In this document: piece by piece, positions 48,571 to 56,350 of the stretch
How positions within the stretch are numbered: position 1 is the first letter of the stretch
Layout: every line of letters starts with the position of its first letter
Origin: CAZYAK01 sp964403335
GTDB lineage: Bacteria > Patescibacteriota > Gracilibacteria > Peribacterales > Peribacteraceae
Reading direction: 5' to 3'
Length of the DNA: 64,000 nucleotides
Assembly (NCBI GenBank): GCA_964403335.1
Contig: CAYOFI010000008.1
Location: 3,057-67,056, forward strand
The notes under the pieces: model-generated
What the model was told of the DNA's origin: nothing
The model's input: the letters and a program-made list of their open reading frames with translations, nothing else
Database searches by the model: none
Position numbers and translations under genes: made by a program

Positions 48571-49017
48571 ATGCCCTCGCAGGTTTTACATGTGCAGGCC
48601 CAGAAATACCTCAAAAAGCAGCCCGAGCTGAAGCCGGGGTATACCGTTCGTGTCCACGAGCGTATTAAGGAAGGGGAGAAGGAACGCACCCAGATTTTTG
48701 AAGGATTGATCATCTCCATCCACAAAGGCCATGTGCCGACGGATGCCTCGTTCACGGTCCGTCGCATTGCGTCGGGTGTGGGAGTGGAGCGCGTGTTCGC
48801 CATCCATTCGCCGATGCTGGAGAAGATCGAGGTCAAGAAGATCGCCAAGGTTCGCCGTGCCAAGCTGTCGTTCCTCCGCGGACGCAAGGGCAAGGCCGCC
48901 CGCATGAGCGAGCGCTTCACCAGCTCCGACGAATTCACCGTTGCCGTCGCTCCGCCCCCTGCTAAAGAGGAACCCGCAGCAGAGGAAGCAAAGACAGAAG
49001 AGGCTCCCCAGGCGTGA
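48571..49017 (+). CDS. rplS: 50S ribosomal protein bL19
   Basis: Large-subunit protein at the subunit interface. Visible are the SH3-like core (PGYTVRVHERIKEGEKERTQ, then FEGLIISIHKG) and the signature GVGVERVFAIHSPMLEKIEV, KVRRAKLSFLRGRKGKAAR. Core L19 ends near residue 117; this protein adds ~30 residues rich in Ala, Glu and Pro (AKEEPAAEEAKTEEAPQA). ATG 48571 lies 11 bases after TACTCT with pyrimidine-rich sequence between. No trmD or rimM is adjacent, unlike in most bacteria. Confidence 0.95.
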   Translation: MPSQVLHVQAQKYLKKQPELKPGYTVRVHERIKEGEKERTQIFEGLIISIHKGHVPTDASFTVRRIASGVGVERVFAIHSPMLEKIEVKKIAKVRRAKLSFLRGRKGKAARMSERFTSSDEFTVAVAPPPAKEEPAAEEAKTEEAPQA

Positions 49018-49053
49018 CGTCTTCGCCCTTCGGGCTACGTCGCCCTTTTCGCG

Positions 49054-49059
49054 TATACT
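49054..49059 (+). promoter_or_regulatory. -10-like TATACT six bases before the csaB-like start
   Basis: TATACT, GCTCGT, ATG at 49066. Confidence 0.55.
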
Positions 49060-49065
49060 GCTCGT

Positions 49066-50040
49066 ATGCGATGTCTTCTTGTAGGCAATTACGGCGATGG
49101 GAATTTTGGTGATGAGGCATTGAAGGACTACATGCTGACCAAGTTTCCCGCGGTCGAGTGGGTTGTGCTGTCAGCCCATCCGCGCGCGGATCATCATGAA
49201 TTGCATCGGTTGCCTGGAGGAATTCGTTCGGTGTTGATGACGCCCTGGTGGCGGACGATCAGGGAATTGCGCCGTTGCGATGCGATGGTGTTTGGCGGCG
49301 GGACGTTATTCACGGATGCCGAGTCGGTTTTTGCCTGTGTTCTATGGTGGATACATGCCGCCGTGGCTCGAACATTCGGCATTCCTCGGATATTTTGTTA
49401 TCAAGGAGTCGGGCCATTTAAGAAAGGAATCGGGGAGTGGTGTACGCGGAGTGCGATGCGGGGAGCACGCAGTATTACGGTCCGCGATGCCGCCTCATTG
49501 GCGCGAGTCACGACACTCCTCAAGAACACAAAAGTGGTTCAAAGTTTTGATCCCATATTTTCGCTCCTTGAAGCGAAGAAAATACCCAGCAATCCACAAA
49601 ATGTGCTCATCATCATCCCGCGCGCAAATTCGGGAGAAGCGTTCGCAAACATGGTCCAAAAAGCGCTCGCGAATTCGACATACGAATACATCCGTGTCCT
49701 GGCATTACAGCCTGACGATCGGCAGGAAAAAGAGCGGGTCGAGCAGCTACGAAGACTCGCCGAGGCGCACGCGCCGACGTCAACGCAGGACATCCGGACG
49801 AGCGATCAGATGGTCCATGCTCTGTCGGGCGCTTCCATGGTCCTCACGCACCGGTATCACGGAGCTATTGCCGCATGGGCGCTCGGGATTCCGTTTGAAG
49901 CCTTGGAACAGAAGCCCGGAGATAAACTCTCGCAAATCGCCGCCATGGCTGCCGATCCCCGCAATCTTCCTGCCGTGCGCGATTGGATTCATGACGGAGA
50001 CAATGCCTTTTTAGAAGCGCTGCGGGAGCTGGAGCGATAG
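49066..50040 (+). CDS. CsaB-like polysaccharide pyruvyl transferase
   Basis: A 324-residue GT-B-like protein of the pyruvyl transferase family. CsaB adds ketal-pyruvate to a cell-wall polymer so that S-layer proteins can bind. Visible are LVGNYGDGNFGDEAL, VFGGGTLFTDAES, CYQGVGPFKKG, DAASLARVTTLL and THRYHGAIAAWALGIPFEAL. An S-layer attachment role is inferred from the family; no SLH-domain protein is seen here. The ATG sits six bases after TATACT. rarA follows after 11 bases. Confidence 0.82.
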   Translation: MRCLLVGNYGDGNFGDEALKDYMLTKFPAVEWVVLSAHPRADHHELHRLPGGIRSVLMTPWWRTIRELRRCDAMVFGGGTLFTDAESVFACVLWWIHAAVARTFGIPRIFCYQGVGPFKKGIGEWCTRSAMRGARSITVRDAASLARVTTLLKNTKVVQSFDPIFSLLEAKKIPSNPQNVLIIIPRANSGEAFANMVQKALANSTYEYIRVLALQPDDRQEKERVEQLRRLAEAHAPTSTQDIRTSDQMVHALSGASMVLTHRYHGAIAAWALGIPFEALEQKPGDKLSQIAAMAADPRNLPAVRDWIHDGDNAFLEALRELER

Positions 50041-50051
50041 TATCGGGAGGT

Positions 50052-51371
50052 ATGGCGCGTACCGCACAAACATCATCGACATCGCAACCGGCGACGCCGG
50101 CGGGAATCGCACCGCTCGCACATCGCATGCGGCCCAAGCGGCTGGAGGATTTTGTGGGACAGGAAGAGATCGTGGGGCCGGGTTCCGCGCTGCGCACGGC
50201 CATCGAACAGGATCGCATCGGGTCCATCATCTTGGCCGGCCCGCCGGGAACGGGGAAGACGACACTCGCCCGTATCATCGCCGAAGCCACAAGCGCCGAA
50301 TTCATCCAGATCAATGCCGTGGCCAGCGGCATCAAAGAACTGCGGTCCATCTGCGAAAAAGCCGATGCCGTGTTTTCCAATCTGCGCCAGCGGACGGTGC
50401 TCTTCATCGATGAGATTCACCGCTTCAACACCAGCCAGCAAGATGCGCTTCTTCCGTATGTGGAAAGCGGAGTCGTGACGCTGATAGGTGCCACAACCCA
50501 GAATCCGTACTTTGATGTCAACGCTGCGCTTGTCTCCCGATCACGCGTCTATCTGCTCAAGCCCTTAGGGACGACGGAGCTGGAAGCGATCCTGCGGCGT
50601 GCTGTTCAAGATCCTGAAGGACTTGCCGGAAAGACGGTTGTTGCAGACGAGGCGATCGCGCATATCGCCCGGATTGCCAATGGTGACGGGCGCATTGCCC
50701 TCAACGCGCTCGAACTCGTGGCGATGACAGCCGGGGGCAAAGTGGACATAGCGGCTGCCGAAAAATTTCTCGCAGAGCGCAGCAAGCGGTATGACCGTGC
50801 CGGTGAAGACCACTACAACACCGTCTCTGCCTTCATCAAAACATTGCGCGGGAGTGATCCTGACGCGGCGTTGCTGTGGATGTTCAGCATGCTCGAGCGT
50901 GGGGAAGACCCCAGATTTCTCTGGCGCCGCATGGCGATCCTTGCGTCCGAAGACATCGGCTTGGCTGATCCGCGCGCACTCCAAATCGTCGTCGCGGCGT
51001 GGCAGGCGTTCGAACTCGTGGGCTTACCGGAAGGTGAGTACTTTTTGGCCGAGGCCTGCGTCTATCTGGCTCAGGCGCCGAAGAGTAACGCAGTAACTCG
51101 CGCAATGGGCGGAGCCAAACGTGCCCTCGCCGGCGCATCGTCCACCGAAGTCCCGAACCATCTGCGGAATGCGCCGCTGAAAGGAATGAAGGAACAGGGC
51201 TACGGCTCTGGATACGAATATCCGCATAACGCGCCCAATGGCGTCGTCACTGCGAATTATTTCCCGAAAGGCATTCCTCCTCAGACACTCTATGAACCGA
51301 CGGATAGGGGATTTGAGGCGGATGTGCGGGAGCGATTGCAGAAGGCTCGGGGGATTATTCGGGGGAGCTGA
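50052..51371 (+). CDS. rarA: Replication-associated recombination ATPase RarA
   Basis: AAA+ clamp-loader-like ATPase (MgsA/RarA/WRNIP1 family) acting at stalled forks. Visible are PLAHRMRPKRLEDFVGQEE, Walker A GPPGTGKT (residues 63-70), Walker B VLFIDEIHRFN, GATTQNPYFDVNAALVSRSRV, and the C-terminal tetramerisation part ending in YEYPHNAPNGVV and NYFP. 439 residues is normal. GGGAGG lies very close to the ATG, and TAGTAT is eight bases upstream. Confidence 0.95.
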   Translation: MARTAQTSSTSQPATPAGIAPLAHRMRPKRLEDFVGQEEIVGPGSALRTAIEQDRIGSIILAGPPGTGKTTLARIIAEATSAEFIQINAVASGIKELRSICEKADAVFSNLRQRTVLFIDEIHRFNTSQQDALLPYVESGVVTLIGATTQNPYFDVNAALVSRSRVYLLKPLGTTELEAILRRAVQDPEGLAGKTVVADEAIAHIARIANGDGRIALNALELVAMTAGGKVDIAAAEKFLAERSKRYDRAGEDHYNTVSAFIKTLRGSDPDAALLWMFSMLERGEDPRFLWRRMAILASEDIGLADPRALQIVVAAWQAFELVGLPEGEYFLAEACVYLAQAPKSNAVTRAMGGAKRALAGASSTEVPNHLRNAPLKGMKEQGYGSGYEYPHNAPNGVVTANYFPKGIPPQTLYEPTDRGFEADVRERLQKARGIIRGS

Positions 51372-51421
51372 GGAACTTGCTAAAAATACTAAATTGTTCT
51401 ATAATATCTAAAACACATTTT

Positions 51422-52006
51422 ATGTCTATTACCTCTCTCCCACACTTGCGCGTGCGGTTTCTGTCCGGTGACTGGACAGAGATTCCGGCTATCAAGGCTG
51501 CCGTGATGCTGCTGCTGATTTTGGCCGCGGCCTTCTGCACGGTCGGCGCCATGATCGTGCTGCTGTTTTTGTGGGTGGGATTTGAAACTCTGCAGACGCG
51601 TGCGGAAAAAGGGGGATCGGCTGTTCGTACATTTCTCCGGTGCGGCCGTCCGTATCTGCGTGATGTCGCGCTCCTGGGGGCTTCGCTGCTGATCGCAATT
51701 TTCCTGCATCCTGCCGCCGGTTTTGTGCCGGAACAGGGGACGAGCGCCTCAATCATCGAAGCCGTGCGCGGTATTGCGATGACCATTTTGGAGACTCTCG
51801 TGCTGATGCACGTCTGGCAGTCCGCGCAAAAGCATCGCGAAGCGGGGTCCCGGAAGCGTTGGACGAAGGGTGAGCGTGTATTGGGGATGATTGGCGTGGG
51901 ACTTCTCTTGCTGGCGTTGATCGTGGGCGCAGTCGTGCCGTTGCCGTTTGTGCAAGGTGCATGGGCTCAAGTATTGAAGAGCCAGCTGATGCCCTGGAAA
52001 GTGTAA
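51422..52006 (+). CDS. Membrane protein of unknown function
   Basis: A 194-residue protein with about four transmembrane helices (residues ~28-50, 80-100, 112-130, 158-178). No motif is recognised. ATG 51422 is chosen because TATAAT (around 51401-51406) lies just upstream with a ~16-base A/T-rich leader; the frame is open a little further back. Its TAA ends one base before the left arm of the inverted-repeat element, so that element inserted, or began, right behind this gene. Confidence 0.6.
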   Translation: MSITSLPHLRVRFLSGDWTEIPAIKAAVMLLLILAAAFCTVGAMIVLLFLWVGFETLQTRAEKGGSAVRTFLRCGRPYLRDVALLGASLLIAIFLHPAAGFVPEQGTSASIIEAVRGIAMTILETLVLMHVWQSAQKHREAGSRKRWTKGERVLGMIGVGLLLLALIVGAVVPLPFVQGAWAQVLKSQLMPWKV

Positions 52007-52007
52007 T

Positions 52008-52552
52008 AAGGCTAAGGATTAAGGCTAAGGCCAAGTGAAGGAAATTGGGGGCGTTCCATAGGGATGTGGAACGTATTTTTTGTCTTCTGCATGAGGAAAA
52101 TTTGAGTTTCGCAAAAAAGAATTTTTATAACGTACAGACAAGGAAGTTGTGCGTGTGCAGAGTAGAACTATGAATGATTTTGTTGATTCGACAATTTGGA
52201 AGAAAGGCATTGTTCTTGTGAGAGAAGTTTATACTCTAACGAAAAAAGTTCCTCGAGAAGAGCTATACGGGTTAACAACTCAGATTCGCAAATCCTCGAC
52301 CAGTATTCTCGCAAATTTTGCTGAGGGTTATGGGAGATATACGCATGATGACAAAGCCCATAAATATACGATTTCTCGAGGAGAATGTACGGAGACAGAA
52401 GCTTTTCTTCACATTGTTGTTGCTCTTGGCTTTGTTACAGAATAAGAGACTGCAAAAGCTCGGATGCTCGCTCGTGAAATCGGAAAAATGCTCACAGGTC
52501 TCATTCACTCCTATCGTCCAAAATCTTAGCCTTAGCCTTAATCCTTAGCCTT
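52008..52552. mobile_element. Inverted-repeat element carrying a four-helix-bundle (23S-IVS type) gene
   Basis: The 28-base left arm (52008-52035, beginning AAGGCTAAGGATTAAGG) and right arm (52525-52552) are reverse complements with one mismatch. Both are made of the repeated word AAGGCTA. Between them is a leader of ~130 bases and one gene of the S23/intervening-sequence four-helix-bundle family. The two neighbouring genes end at or inside the arms. This resembles an intervening-sequence-like unit sitting outside rRNA; mobility is inferred. Confidence 0.65.
52170..52529 (+). pseudogene. Four-helix-bundle (S23/23S rRNA intervening sequence) protein, broken by one TAA
   Basis: The first 91 codons from ATG 52170 give a typical member: WKKGIVLVREVYTLTKKVPR, EELYGLTTQIRKSSTSI, NFAEGYGRYTHDD and ETEAFLHIVVALGFV. 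A TAA at 52443-52445 then interrupts. The same frame continues after it with family-like sequence (ETAKARMLAREIGKML, then GLIHSYRPKS) to a TAG at 52527-52529 inside the right arm. One base change therefore removed the last ~27 residues. The family's role is unknown; members sit in 23S rRNA intervening sequences and elsewhere. A/T-richer than its neighbours. Confidence 0.78.
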
Positions 52553-53561
52553 CAAACAGTTGTTTTTCGAGTGCAACGGTTTCATCCTGCCAACGCTTCC
52601 CCTCGGTGGATTGCTTCCCGTCGTTATAGCGCTTCGCGAAGTCCGCGAACCGTTCATCGAGCGTCACCACTTGATCCTCCCGCACGCGCTTATCGGCATA
52701 GAAGAGAAGTTTTTGTTCAATCGTCCGTCGCTCCTCCGGCGTTCCCGAAAAGCCATGCGGTTCAACGATATCCGCGAGTTCCGGGAATCCTTTTTCGCGC
52801 AGGAATAGTGCACAGAGGGCTTCGTGACGTTTGTCTGGGTAGCGTGTTTTCCATGTATCCCAGCATGCTGCCATCTCCGCAGTCACCGTGGCATGGGACG
52901 GCATGACGCCCGGTTTGAAATCGACGAAGCGGAACAGATCGTGCACTTTGCCGGCTGCTCGTAGTGCTTGCGGACGAATGATGTGTCCGCGCGCCGCCAT
53001 CTGTTCCGTCAGACTGACGGCAAAATTTGCGACGGCTTCGCAGTGGGCAATGATGTGCGGGGGGAGCAGGACTTCTTCCCGCCAGGCGTCGATCTGTGCA
53101 TCTGTCGGAAGAGGCATGTCTTCAAAAGCGATGTCGATCTGCCGGCCGTCTGTTCCGGATCTTTCCGACAACGCCACCGTGATCGTGCGATGGGATTTTT
53201 TCAGCCGCGCGACATCGATGCGTTCCGACCATTCGATGCAGCGGATTCCGGTGTGATCATCCGTCGCATCCAGCAGGCGTTCGGCGTCTTTGGGGGTCAT
53301 GCGGTACAGATCGATATGCAACAGCGGTCCGTGCGCGGTCTCATACCGCTGCTCGAGCGCATACGTGGGGCTCACAATGTGATCTTCCACGCCGAGTCCG
53401 CGTGCCAAACCCTGCACAAACGTGGTTTTCCCGGCACCCAGTTCGCCGTTCAGGAACACGGTCACCGGCAGGCCGTAGAGTGTATGGGGTAGAGAGGCGC
53501 CCAGATCCTGCAAAACCGCAGCGGATGGGGCAAAAGCCATTGTTTGGTTGCTAGAGTGCAT
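52545..53561 (-). CDS. tsaE: TsaE ATPase fused to an HD-type phosphohydrolase domain
   Basis: A 338-residue protein. Residues ~1-150 are TsaE, the ATPase of the t6A tRNA-modification complex: Walker A GELGAGKTT (39-47), the VSPTYALEQRY segment, LLHIDLYR and IRCIEWSERI. Residues ~165-335 match an HD domain: AHCEAVANFA (His), AGKVHDLF (His-Asp), HEALCALFLREKG, and a late YADKRVR. TsaE alone is ~150 residues, so this is a real fusion in one frame. Other t6A genes are not in the window. The start may also be the ATG seven codons later. Its stop lies in the right arm of the inverted-repeat element. Confidence 0.85.
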   Translation of the reverse strand: MHSSNQTMAFAPSAAVLQDLGASLPHTLYGLPVTVFLNGELGAGKTTFVQGLARGLGVEDHIVSPTYALEQRYETAHGPLLHIDLYRMTPKDAERLLDATDDHTGIRCIEWSERIDVARLKKSHRTITVALSERSGTDGRQIDIAFEDMPLPTDAQIDAWREEVLLPPHIIAHCEAVANFAVSLTEQMAARGHIIRPQALRAAGKVHDLFRFVDFKPGVMPSHATVTAEMAACWDTWKTRYPDKRHEALCALFLREKGFPELADIVEPHGFSGTPEERRTIEQKLLFYADKRVREDQVVTLDERFADFAKRYNDGKQSTEGKRWQDETVALEKQLFEG

Positions 53562-53562
53562 A

Positions 53563-53591
53563 TTGACCTTTTGGTCAAAAAATGATATTAT
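53563..53591 (+). promoter_or_regulatory. Divergent promoter with TTGACC-TTTT-GGTCAA palindrome
   Basis: A perfect 16-base palindrome (53563-53578) between tsaE and the M23 gene. Its left half TTGACC is 17 bases from TATTAT (53586-53591), a good promoter for the M23 gene. The palindrome could be an operator for both genes. Confidence 0.55.
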
Positions 53592-53617
53592 ACTTGTACA
53601 TTACAAACACACCCAAC

Positions 53618-55036
53618 ATGGTAGCAAAACAACAAAAAAAGGCCTTTGCACGGAACACCATGTACACGCGAAAACATGCACATCCTTTCGAGTACCTGTC
53701 CGAGAGGACGACGTTTTGGGTGGCGGTGCTGTCACTGTTTTGCTTTGTGACCGGCAACATGCTCGGCACGCACGGATGGACCGTGTTCTGGGCATCGGTG
53801 CTTGGAAACATGGACGAGAGTGTGATCGCGTTCGACGGCTTTACCGCGCCGTTGCCGGGCGTTCCGGATTACAAAAAGTGGTCCGAAGTCGGCGGCAATC
53901 CGTACGAGCACACGTTCCGTCAATTGCCTGCGGATTACCTGCGTCCGTTCCCGGAATACACGGGACCGGAATCGGATTCACGCATCTTCCTGGTCGACAA
54001 CTTGGGTACGTATAAGACGGGCAGGGGAGAGGGGAGTCACGCCGGTATGGACTTGGCGGCGCTCATGGGCACACCCGTGCTGTCGATTGGAAACGGTATC
54101 GTCGCGCGCGTGGGCAATGAACCGGGCGGATTTGGAAACTTCGTGGTCATCAAACATCCGAATGTTCCTGATCCCGATGACGAGAGCAAAACGACCACGC
54201 TGTATTCCGCGTATGCGCACTTGGAAACGGTGCTGGTCTCCGAGTCGCAAGTGCTGCGCAAAGGCGAACAGCTGGGCACCGCCGGCAAGACCGGGTTCGC
54301 GGTGGGATCGCACTTGCACTTCAGCTTGGAGAAGGCCGACGCGCCGCAGCACCCGTATTGGAATTTTACGGGCGCCGAAGCCCGCGCGGCAGGTCTCACC
54401 ACGACGCAAGCGGTCGACGCAGGATTGTTCCGCGAGCGCGGATTGCAGTACACGGTTCATCCGCTGCTCTACATCCAAGCGCATCGCATCGGACGCCCGA
54501 CGGTCGCGCAAGCATCCAGCTCCAAGAGTTCCGTCGCCCGCGCGCTGACCGCCGCGGAACGCATCGCGGCACGCAAAGCCGAACGTCTGGCACGCGCTCC
54601 CGCCACGTCCGCGTCGCAAGCCGTTGCGACGGTTCCCGCTTCGCAGTCGGCATCTGCATCCAGCGCAGCGCCGAGCGTGGCCGTGGCCAGCCAGACCATC
54701 GTCGCCATCGCCACCCCGCCGTCCACCACGGTTGCGTCCATTCGCATCAGTCACGATGGCGCGTACACGGGTGAACGCGGAGACGAGGAAACCGTCACGC
54801 TTGTGCTGCTGGATGCGGCAGGCGAGGTCGTCACGGAACCGGACTTCTCCCGCACGGTGGAACTGCGCACGGCATTCGGCCGCGCCACATTCCAACCCGC
54901 TTCCATCGCGGCCAGCGATTTCCATGACGGACGCATCCAGGTCAAAATGGTCCCGGCCACCGACCAAAAATCCGCCATCGTCATCCAGGCCCAGCCGTTT
55001 GGGAGCATGAGCGACCCGATGAAGTTTAAACCGTAA
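53618..55036 (+). CDS. Membrane-anchored M23 peptidase with Ala/Ser linker and Ig-like end
   Basis: About 472 residues from ATG 53618. An N-terminal transmembrane anchor (about residues 35-55) is followed by an M23 domain with SHAGMDLAALMGTPVLS (His and Asp ligands), YAHLETVLV and GSHLHFSLE. Then comes an Ala/Ser-rich linker (residues ~305-375) and an Ig/invasin-like beta domain (TVASIRISHDGAYTGERGDEE in part, up to VKMVPATDQ). It is expected to cut peptidoglycan at the cell surface. The start was chosen from the promoter at 53563 with a ~20-base leader. A word-type hairpin separates it from the convergent WecA-like gene. Confidence 0.85.
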   Translation: MVAKQQKKAFARNTMYTRKHAHPFEYLSERTTFWVAVLSLFCFVTGNMLGTHGWTVFWASVLGNMDESVIAFDGFTAPLPGVPDYKKWSEVGGNPYEHTFRQLPADYLRPFPEYTGPESDSRIFLVDNLGTYKTGRGEGSHAGMDLAALMGTPVLSIGNGIVARVGNEPGGFGNFVVIKHPNVPDPDDESKTTTLYSAYAHLETVLVSESQVLRKGEQLGTAGKTGFAVGSHLHFSLEKADAPQHPYWNFTGAEARAAGLTTTQAVDAGLFRERGLQYTVHPLLYIQAHRIGRPTVAQASSSKSSVARALTAAERIAARKAERLARAPATSASQAVATVPASQSASASSAAPSVAVASQTIVAIATPPSTTVASIRISHDGAYTGERGDEETVTLVLLDAAGEVVTEPDFSRTVELRTAFGRATFQPASIAASDFHDGRIQVKMVPATDQKSAIVIQAQPFGSMSDPMKFKP

Positions 55037-55039
55037 AAA

Positions 55040-55146
55040 AGAGATCAAAGAGATCGAGGAGATCAAGGGCGTCAAAGACGCAGAAGCGCTTTGCGCTTCA
55101 TAGTTCCTTGACCTCTTCGATCTCTTTGACGCCCTTGATCTCCTTA
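55040..55146. repeat. Word-type hairpin (GAGATCAAAG family), copy 2
   Basis: The left arm (GAGATCAAAGAGATCGAGG, then AGATCAAGGGCGTCAAAGA) pairs with the right arm (TCTTTGACGCCCTTGATCT and neighbours). The loop contains the small hairpin GAAGCGCTTTGCGCTTC. It lies between convergent genes and reaches into the stop of the WecA-like gene. Confidence 0.85.
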
Positions 55147-56175
55147 ATGCTTCGGTTTCGAATACCACGACAATCCAATCATCACTACTAATAGAATCCC
55201 CGATGCGATAATTTTGCCTGCGGTATCCAAAAACAATGCCGTGATCCCAAACCCCGAGCCGGTCACGGCCGTCAGCAGGATGATTTGCCACGGTCGCCAG
55301 CCTTTTTTCAGCAGGCGATGATGGAGATGTTGATCCGTCGCGTTGCCTTTGAGAGGGGATTGGCCCCTTCGCAAGCGCCGGATGATCACAAAGAGCAGAT
55401 CGATGAGCGGCACGCCCAGGACAAGGAAGGCCGTGGCGACTTTGCCGCCGGAGTAAATGGTGAGAATGCCGATCATCAATCCGAAAAACATCGCGCCCGT
55501 GTCGCCCATGAGCACGCGGGGCGGGGGGAGGTCGAACAGTAATCCGCCGAAAGAAATGCCTGCGAGGACGAAAGCGACGAGCGCAAGTTCGGGCTGACCG
55601 ACGCGGTCACTCAAGGATAAGAGGCCGATCGTCAGAAATCCCAATGTCGAAATTACGCTCACTTGGCCGGGGATACCGTCGAACCAATTGAGGGCGTTGA
55701 TGGTCAAAAGAATCCAGGCGATCGTGAAGCCGACGGAGAAGACCAGCAGCCAGCCGGAGTCCAATTGCAGCGTTTCTGCCGGCAGCCAAAAGGGAATGAG
55801 GTTTGTGACGGCGTCGATGCGGATGCCGCAGAGCACAAGCAACACGGCTATCGCGACTTGCAGGAAAAAACGTTGCCAGGCCGGCAGGAGAGTGCGGTCG
55901 TCGATGAAGCAAAATATTCCGAGGATGATCACCGCGCTCAGAATGCCGACGATTTCCAATGAGAACGGTTCAATCAGCGTGAATACGATGCAAAAGGTCG
56001 CAATGGAGAGGATGCCGGTGGGGTAGGGGAGTCGTGCGCGTGTGAGGCCGTAGCGGTGCGGAAAATCCAGCAAGCCCCAGCGCGGAAACAGCACAATCGC
56101 GGCAGCGTGCAACACGACGCTGATGAGCAGTGCCGCGAGAGGGAAGACTATGAGAGGGGAGTCGAATCCGAACAT
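55144..56175 (-). CDS. WecA/TagO/MraY-type phospho-sugar transferase
   Basis: A 343-residue, ~10-helix membrane enzyme that transfers a sugar-1-phosphate (usually GlcNAc-1-P) from UDP to undecaprenyl phosphate, starting cell-wall or surface polysaccharide synthesis. Visible are FCFIDDRTLLPAWQR (DD motif), TINALNWFDGIPG, VLMGDTGAMFFG and DQHLHHRLLKKG; the last favours the WecA/TagO branch over MraY. The start ATG 56175 lies seven bases after TATGAT, although the frame is open further. It may work with the CsaB-like protein at 49066. Confidence 0.87.
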   Translation of the reverse strand: MFGFDSPLIVFPLAALLISVVLHAAAIVLFPRWGLLDFPHRYGLTRARLPYPTGILSIATFCIVFTLIEPFSLEIVGILSAVIILGIFCFIDDRTLLPAWQRFFLQVAIAVLLVLCGIRIDAVTNLIPFWLPAETLQLDSGWLLVFSVGFTIAWILLTINALNWFDGIPGQVSVISTLGFLTIGLLSLSDRVGQPELALVAFVLAGISFGGLLFDLPPPRVLMGDTGAMFFGLMIGILTIYSGGKVATAFLVLGVPLIDLLFVIIRRLRRGQSPLKGNATDQHLHHRLLKKGWRPWQIILLTAVTGSGFGITALFLDTAGKIIASGILLVVMIGLSWYSKPKH

Positions 56176-56182
56176 GGAGAGG

Positions 56183-56188
56183 ATCATA
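56183..56188 (-). promoter_or_regulatory. -10-like TATGAT seven bases before the WecA-like start
   Basis: Minus strand: TATGAT, CCTCTCC, ATG at 56175. Confidence 0.4.
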
Positions 56189-56338
56189 CCCTGAAGGAAA
56201 TCCCAAATCTCAAATCCCATACTTCGACCCAGCTCAGTATGGCCCATTGCTCTGGAATAAAAGATATTTGCAAATGGTCCTGAGCCGAGCCGAAGGGCCA
56301 AATCCCATTGAGGATTTGGTCCTTGGAACTTGGTCCTT

Positions 56339-56344
56339 TAGAAT
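56339..56344 (+). promoter_or_regulatory. -10-like TAGAAT six bases before the pgk start
   Basis: TTGGTC, 17 bases, TAGAAT, GTCATC, ATG at 56351. Confidence 0.55.
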
Positions 56345-56350
56345 GTCATC

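Noticed and set aside
52443..52445. Recoding of a stop codon as explanation for the split four-helix-bundle gene
   Set aside because: TAA and TGA both end many intact genes here; a simple nonsense mutation is more likely.
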